Assembly (NCBI RefSeq): GCF_000002075.1
Contig: NW_004797377.1
Span: 96,489-160,488, forward strand
DNA: 64,000 bases
Direction: 5' to 3'
Origin: Aplysia californica
Taxonomy: Eukaryota > Mollusca > Gastropoda > Aplysiida > Aplysiidae
Made by a program: the position numbers and the translations under genes. Below are positions 57,772-64,000 of the stretch, in pieces (positions within the stretch are counted from its first letter, which is position 1; every line of letters starts with the position of its first letter). The notes beneath the pieces are model-generated. The model saw nothing but the letters and a program-made list of their open reading frames with translations. It was not told the origin of the DNA and did no database searches.

Positions 57772-58075
57772 CCTAGCTAAATACTAGGTTTTGGGATATA
57801 TATTATGTGGACCCTGGAGTCACCGTTGCGAAATAAGTAGGTTTAGTTTTAAGGATTGGTGGACCCCGGGATCACCGTAGTGAAATAAGTAGGTTAATTA
57901 ATTAAGGATTGGTGGACCCGGGATCACCGTATTGAAATAAGTAGGTTTAACCCGGGTCACCTTGATTAAACCTTGTTTCACTACAGTGACCCTGGGGTCC
58001 ACCAATCTTTAATTTACCCTACTTATTTCACTACGGTGACTCTGGGGTTCACATATCCGAAAACTTAGTTTTTCA
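57772..58075. repeat. Fold-back array: three direct and two inverted ~50-bp units
   Basis: GTGGACCC..G..TCACCGT..GAAATAAGTAGG recurs at 57813, 57862 and 57912, then appears inverted near 57975-58000 and 58018-58055. The outermost parts (ACTAGGTTTTGGGATAT and ATATCCGAAAACTTAG) are inverted too, so the whole 300 bp can fold back. Confidence 0.75.
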
Positions 58076-58799
58076 GTCGTTATGAATAGTGAAGAAAAAT
58101 GTGTGGGAAAAAAGATAACGAGGTAAATTTTATAATGTGTCAAAAAAATTGCAAGCGCAAGTGAAGATCATAAGATGATTTTGTTATTTTCTGGTCATCT
58201 TTCCACGGTTTATAAAATGTTTCAGTGGAGTTACTACTACTACTTACTATGAAGAACATTTTGCTTGACTTTATAAGCCTTTTTTTATGTACTTGAAAGC
58301 ATAAAATATAGTTTCACACAAATGTATGGTCAATACTTTGAAAAAGAAGGATAAAGATAAAGGAGCTGACTTGACTTATAACTTCTGGTAATTGTTTTTG
58401 GGTTTTTTACTAAATCCGTTTTTTTACGTTGAGAAAAACGCTAAAAACAAGTTTTAAAATTCAAAGAATGCCTATAATATAAGGAAATTACTACCTAATT
58501 GGCTTGCTCTTTAATAATCATGAGCAGTTAAGAAAAACAAAGAGAATGATGTAGGACTTGTCTAAATATGACTGTTAGTAGTAAAAGATATTACCCATTT
58601 TGTCCGATTATCCCTGATGGTGATTTTTTAAATCGCCCAGTACTGTACTTCTATAAGTACAAAAAAAATTCTGAGACTTTGTAAGTAAAGAGGTGTTTTG
58701 TAGTTGTGTGCATTCTATGTAAAATTCTCAACAAAATAATGTACATTTGGACCCTACAACTCAGATTGACACTCACGCACATAATAACATTCACGTTCT

Positions 58800-58945
58800 T
58801 ACACACACACTCACACATACAAACACACTATTTCATTTACTCTCTCTCTCTCTCGCCACAACCACTAGCACACGCACTCACACACACAAATACCCCCCCC
58901 CCCCCCCACCCGGCTTGCGCACGCGCGCACGCACACACAGCTCCT
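58800..58945. repeat. AC-rich, CT and poly-C low-complexity tract
   Basis: CACA-rich stretches, a short CT run near 58842-58855, a poly-C run near 58896, and GCGCACGC alternation. Frames across it are artefacts. Confidence 0.85.
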
Positions 58946-59159
58946 ACCCTTTGTCCACTTTTCATTCAGAATCAACCCTCTATTTTAAAAAAATACCCCT
59001 CACTAAAAATAAAAGATCAGTAGTCTCGATCTTGCGAATCCTTGGTTAGTTCTTGAAATCTACTTAAAAAAACAAACTGCTGTATACTGTATACATGATC
59101 TAATGTTGAGATATGTTAGGACCAGCCTATCCAGCATAACCATGCCATTCGAATCTGTT

Positions 59160-59260
59160 ATAATAATAATAATAATAATGATAATAATAATAATAATAAA
59201 TGAATTTATAACGCGCCAGAATCCACAATAGTGCTCGGTGGCGCTTACAAAACACACACA
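59160..59260. repeat. (AAT)n tract with a SINE-like tail
   Basis: An imperfect AAT tract to about 59200, then ATTTATAACGCGCCAGAATC and GTGCTCGGTGGCGCTTACAA, which reads on the - strand like the 3' end of another SINE (GCGCCACCGAGCAC ... GCGCGTTATAAAT). Confidence 0.6.
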
Positions 59261-60590
59261 CACACAAAAGCTCTAAAGGTCAGTACTTCTACGACATGCA
59301 TAAATTTCACCCAAAAAAACTGACAGATATTTCAGAGTATCTGTTATCTCAAATCCTCAAAATACAAAAACTTTCAGTGTTGCCAGGTGGCAGTGTTACT
59401 CTAGATTCGGTTAAAAATACATAGAGGCCTATATCATACTATATTATGATTTTCAAAAAATAAAAATTAAACAAACCACTTTCTTTTTTTCAAAAAAGGA
59501 AAAAAAAATTAATTTTAGAATGACGATTTAGGTAGAAGATTTATCTGGAATAACGTCGAACCGAGTCTGCCCACCATGTTTTTTCTTAGCCTTACCCTAA
59601 CTCTAGAAGATGTTAGGCTACACCCCGATGTCCATGTACCAATGGCACGGGTTTTTGACCTCAGATTCTTAGATACAGAAAAGGACCTAATGTTGATTCT
59701 ACATTAATTTAATTACATACATGTCCTGCTGTGATGGAAGATGGATGTGAAAAGGGTTTTTTTTCTATATGTTGCCTAAATAAGGTCAGGTGGGGGGCTA
59801 GCTTATATAGGCCATATATTATGTGGCCTAAACAAGGTAAGGGAGGGGGAGTTAGCTCATTTAGGCCATATGTGACCATAATAAGGTCACCCTTGTAAAA
59901 TTCTGGAATTCCGAGAGCCTGTGCTCAAATATGTCCTTCTTTGGACTCGACACATTTTAACGCGCCGTTCGTAATGTTCAGTGGTGGCCAAAAGGTTCCA
60001 CCCAACCATGAGTACTCAAACTCAAAGCCACACACACTGTACACCTTACACAGCATGGACTTGTTTCTAGAGACGATAGGGGGTAGGGTGAGGTTGCCCA
60101 AATACACAGCATTTGTAACATATCCTGAAAGGTGAATATGGGCTTTGCCAAGGAACCAAATGTCATAGGGGATAAATGTTCACGCTTTTATTTTCAATAC
60201 CAAGGAGGGATCATGAACACATTGCTATCCTCTGATCCATGTCAGCTTCACGAACAGGAAAATGGTAGCCTACATTGTACGAAACAGTCCCATGTCCAGT
60301 TAGTTATATGTGTTTGGGTTTTTTTGTCCCCTGTGCTCCTAGTTTAGTAGTCTGAATGACTGAACATGAAAGAGATAAATAAAACTATTGAAGTTTAGGA
60401 TGGAATGTCCTCATAAAGTGAGTTTGCCTAATGAAAGTTCAACTTACTTTCTTTGTCTATATAATCCAATGAAAAAATGGGCCTCGTCCAGAATAGGGGC
60501 GCCTTTAAAAAATATGATGTAATTCACCTCTATTGCCTCTATTCAGTGGAATCCTGTTATAACGAGAGGGAGGGGAAATATTCGTTTTAT

Positions 60591-60672
60591 ACATAATAAT
60601 AGTAATAGATAGCATTTGTATAGCGCATATCCCCGCTCAACAGCAGGCTCTATGCGCTTTACACTATATTAT
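60591..60672 (-). mobile_element. SINE family A, 3'-tail fragment
   Basis: ATAGATAGCATTTGTATAGC and CAGGCTCTATGCGCTTTACA match the tail of the full copies; the head is missing. Confidence 0.75.
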
Positions 60673-60719
60673 AGTGTATACATGTAGACTTACATGTACC
60701 AGGATTCTCGTTTATAATA

Positions 60720-60970
60720 CAGTGGAGTCCACTATAACGAGTACTGAAGCAACGAGAAGTCTGTTATAAAGACACTATTCTAACACCCCGTTTTTTTTCC
60801 CTTCTTTATCTTTGTTAATAAAATACTGCTATTGCGCAATCAGAGTCACACAGGTCGGTCAAAACGGAATATTGCTGCTGCTGTGCACAGCGCACAGACC
60901 AATTAAACACATAAAACCTTGCATTGCCAGTTGAGAAAGTTGGTGATGCAGCGAAACAAAGAATGGGAGA
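60720..60970. mobile_element. Tigger-type element family J, left part, copy 1
   Basis: CAGTGGAGTCCACTATAACG after TA at 60718, then GAGAAGTCTGTTATAAAGAC, TTCTTTATCTTTGTTAATAA and GCGAAACAAAGAATG, all shared in order with 62475-62762. The matching right end is not found. Confidence 0.6.
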
Positions 60971-61510
60971 ACCCACGCGAACCAACAATGAAGGCCGGAG
61001 CGAATGAGTGGGGAGGGTGTGGCATGCGCAGACAAGCAGAACGCATCGCGTGGTGATAGGCCAGCCCAGTCTAGATTATCTAGGAATACTGTGCATCTCA
61101 CTTCTCTGGAGAGGTCACAATGCTGTGATAGATGGAGTGAATGTGTGATGTGCGCACGCAAACAGACGCAACGCACCACAGGGTGGTGGGGTGGGGGACA
61201 ACACAGCGGGCGAGTTAGCCTAGAGCCAGAGCCCCTTCTTTCGGATCGCAAACGCCGAGCTGTCACATTTCTAGTACTAGAGAAAGAAACCTGATTCGAT
61301 TTTTCATCAAGAACAAGAGTTCATGTTGAACAAAATACAGTGGAATCCAAATATAACAGGCCCGGTAATAACAGGGATCCGGTAATAACAGGGATTTTTA
61401 AAATCCCCGTTTTTTTTCTACTCTTTGTCTCTATTAAAAGTTATCGGCAATAACGGCCTCATCGGAGCCCAACCGGTTATAGCAGGGACAAAGGCTTGTT
61501 AACAATGTGT

Positions 61511-61617
<107 letters not shown>

Positions 61618-61725
61618 CAGTGATGAAGCAAGCCCATGCAAGCCATGCCACTGCGAGCTCACACAGCGTGTGAAGCGAGAGAGGGCTGCGGTGTGCAGCA
61701 GACCTCGATCAAGCCCGAAACCTAG

Positions 61726-62076
61726 CAACACTATGTCACCACCGATGTCAAGCGCAAGAGAAAATGCCTTTCTTCAATTGGCAAAAAATACGAAATACTC
61801 CAGGCTGTTGACAAAAAGCAAGCTCCACTGGCACTGGCAGAGATTCGTCGTCAGTTCGACATTCCACAAGGGTCGATTCACACCATTATCAAGGATAGAG
61901 AGAAGATAGAGGCAGCACACTCCAAAGGAAAGTTTGCTCTGGATCGAAAGAAGATGAGACTACCCGATGCAGATGCTGTGGACCAAGCTCTTCTGATGTG
62001 GTTTAAGGAGGCAAGGAGAAAGTTGATGCCAAAACCCCTGTTCGTGGGTACTTGTGGCAAGGGCAACTACCCATGA
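61726..62076 (+). pseudogene. Tigger/pogo transposase N-terminal remnant (psq/CENP-B helix-turn-helix)
   Basis: An open stretch of 116 codons without an ATG reads VKRKRKCLSSIGKKYEILQ and then EIRRQFDIPQGSIHTIIKDR, the first helix-turn-helix of CENP-B/pogo transposases. MWFKEARRKL, the start of the second DNA-binding half (HTH_CENPB type), follows before TGA at 62074. The catalytic domain expected downstream is missing because the element's right end follows within 125 bp. Confidence 0.82.
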
Positions 62077-62474
62077 ATAAGTACTGCTGGATTAATCCAC
62101 AAATGCTTACTTTCCTTGCATTTCTGGTTTAACAGGGATCGGATATAACAGGACATTTTCTCTACTCCCACCATCCCTGTTATATCAGGTTTCCACTGTA
62201 GGGGGATTCATCTCATCTCGTTGAATCAGAGTTCCAGTTCCAGTGTATTGCTTAGCTTCTGATCTAGCAGACATTTTCAATTTGAATTGACCCCAAGTTG
62301 CTACTTACTCATTTTTCCCTTACGCATGGCAAGACAGAAAGATGAATCAAGACTGGCCAATTAGTCTCTACCACTACCAGTCTACTACTAGTCAAGATGG
62401 CAGTCGCTGCTCTCCCGTTATATCACCAGCCCCCCTGTACCACCAACTTCATGCTTGTCCCAAGGACGGCTGTA

Positions 62475-62762
62475 CAGTGGAGTCCACTTATAAGTTATAA
62501 CGAATCCTGAAACACCGAGAAGTCTGTTATAAAGACACTATTCTAAAACCCCGTTTTTTCCTTCTTTATCTTTGTAAATAAAATACTGCTTTAGCGCAAT
62601 CTGACAAACACGGGAGTCGGTTATAGCAGAATATTGCTGCTGCTATGCACAGCGCACAGGCCAGTTATAGTTATACACATATAAACCTGGCCAGTTGAGA
62701 AACTTGGTGATCTAGCGAAACCTAGGACCTTACATCAACTCCTTGAGCGAAACAAAGAATGC
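62475..62762. mobile_element. Tigger-type element family J, left part, copy 2
   Basis: CAGTGGAGTCCACTTATAAG after TA, collinear with 60720-60970 through GCGAAACAAAGAATG. The right end is not found in this copy either. Confidence 0.6.
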
Positions 62763-63449
62763 TTAGTTCTAGCAGTTTTAGCATTGAATTACTGTAAAAC
62801 CCTCTGGCTTTAGGCAGTCAATCACATGCCGCCTTGCGATCATGCGCCTCTTGCATGCTGGCAACTCGCGTGTTGGGTCACTGATCTAGTTTCCAGCTCT
62901 AGTGTTTTATCAAAGAATGGGTGGTAATTTTAAATTGGTACGTAAAGTGGAGGCCCACTACACACAAAGATCTGAAATTTTACAGCAATACAGCAGACAT
63001 GGGGGGGCACTTGTCGGTGGCTTATATCTCAAAATCGGTAGTTTGACCAAAAAGTCGGTAATATATCGATTTTTTCTGTAGGGTTGGCAGGTATGAATTT
63101 GGCCCCTTGGAAAAATTCAAACATTTTAATTCCACAATCCCAGGGTCAAGTTTTAACAACTGTTTTTCACCCATTCTAAAGTTAAGAGGTTCAATCCAGA
63201 AGTCTTTGAATTAAAAGACCGTAAGCCTTTAGCTCTTATACCAGAGCAAAGCTCCCCTCTTGTACAAGACTAGAAAAACATTAAAGATGTGAGGCATCAT
63301 GGTGAGATAAGGCACTCCTCAAAGAAATGACATTGAAGGTACCAGCATTACTCCACCAGTGTGGCAATTTTTATTGATTTTTTTTTTTTAGCTGAACAGC
63401 TTTGGTGTCCATTTTAAACAACCCATCGACGAGTAGATTTGAATGAAAA
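62763..63449. other. Non-coding stretch, nothing firm
   Basis: No exon or clear repeat. 63010-63095 has AAAATCGGTAGT-type motifs and ends in GGGTTGGCAGGTATG, faintly like MITE family F. Confidence 0.4.
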
Positions 63450-63680
63450 ACTAAAGGCACAAAAATATTAATTTTCATTTCTGCTGCCATTTTCTCACAA
63501 ACATTACCATAAACTAGACAACCCCGCCTTCTTCAGTTGCAAATATTTCAACTTCTATTCAAGATGGATGGTAATCTTCTTTCACAAATGAACAAGCATT
63601 AAGTTTAAGACGATACCAATAACTTCATATGCCCAAAATTGATGAGCGCTTGATTCCACGTCGTGACACATATACCAAGC
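63450..63680 (-). mobile_element. Repeat family D copy (reverse)
   Basis: On the - strand: GTCACGACGTGGAATCAAGC, CAATTTTGGGCATATGAAG, TTATTGGTATCGTCTTAAAC, then a GATATTTGC-like part and an AAGAAGG block, in the order seen at 63-300. Confidence 0.62.
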
Positions 63681-64000
63681 ACCTAAAGTGCATGCCCTAA
63701 GAATCACAGCAAAAAGCCCCCCTTGCCTGATTACTATACATGTATTACATAAGGAAGCAATAAGCAACATGATTAAGAAAATTTACTTGAACAAATTTTA
63801 TTTACAAGACAACTTCAAAATGACAATAACAGTTGTGAATATTTTGATGCAGGAAATGAAAATGACATATGGTCCACGTAAACAACATGAAGAGATACAG
63901 ACTTAGGAATGGGCAGCAAATATTTTGATTTTACACCTCCCCTCCCTAAAGTGCAACTCTACAATTGAAAAAAAAACCACCTAAAAACGTTCAGTTCCAC

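Overview
The window is animal nuclear DNA, most likely from a mollusc and probably a gastropod. It has small phase-compatible exons, long repeat-filled introns, GT-AG splice sites, many tRNA-headed SINEs, LINE reverse transcriptases and dozens of short inverted-repeat DNA elements. The taxon is an inference from gene content and repeat style. There is no bacterial signature, no CRISPR array, and no LTR retroelement or virus-like element that I could recognise.

Three host genes can be reconstructed exon by exon with intact reading frames. (1) A secreted 225-residue protein with three peritrophin-A (CBM14) chitin-binding domains lies on the + strand in four exons between 1956 and 11683. (2) The nuclear adenylate kinase AK6 (hCINAP/Fap7 family, 177 residues) lies on the - strand in four exons between 28943 and 17122. 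(3) A 15-hydroxyprostaglandin dehydrogenase-like short-chain dehydrogenase (257 residues) lies on the + strand in seven exons between 38523 and 53123. Genes 1 and 2 converge and genes 2 and 3 diverge. They are functionally unrelated neighbours and do not form a pathway.

Layout: 1-1955 is upstream sequence with a 430-bp MITE. 1956-11683 is the chitin-binding gene, with SINEs, MITEs and microsatellites in its introns. 11684-17121 is a convergent intergenic region with a fold-back element and the first copy of a ~775-bp duplication. 17122-28943 is AK6; its intron 3 holds the second copy of that duplication and a 100-N gap, and its intron 1 holds nested DNA elements and a nearly full-length decayed LINE. 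28944-38522 is intergenic and packed with LINE and DNA-element debris. 38523-53123 is the dehydrogenase gene, whose intron 3 is a nest of two LINEs and several DNA elements and whose intron 6 has a 76-bp minisatellite. 53124-64000 has no coding gene I can recognise. It holds a TTAA-flanked element, a possible promoter with a non-coding first exon, nested MITEs, and a Tigger/pogo-like element with a transposase remnant.

I found no clear new biological system. The most unusual signals are: a ~165-bp repeat family whose five copies keep two hairpins, some with paired (compensatory) changes; a ~180-bp palindromic MITE family with 6-bp target duplications that all start with AT; and TE-in-TE insertions clean enough to read the pre-insertion target.
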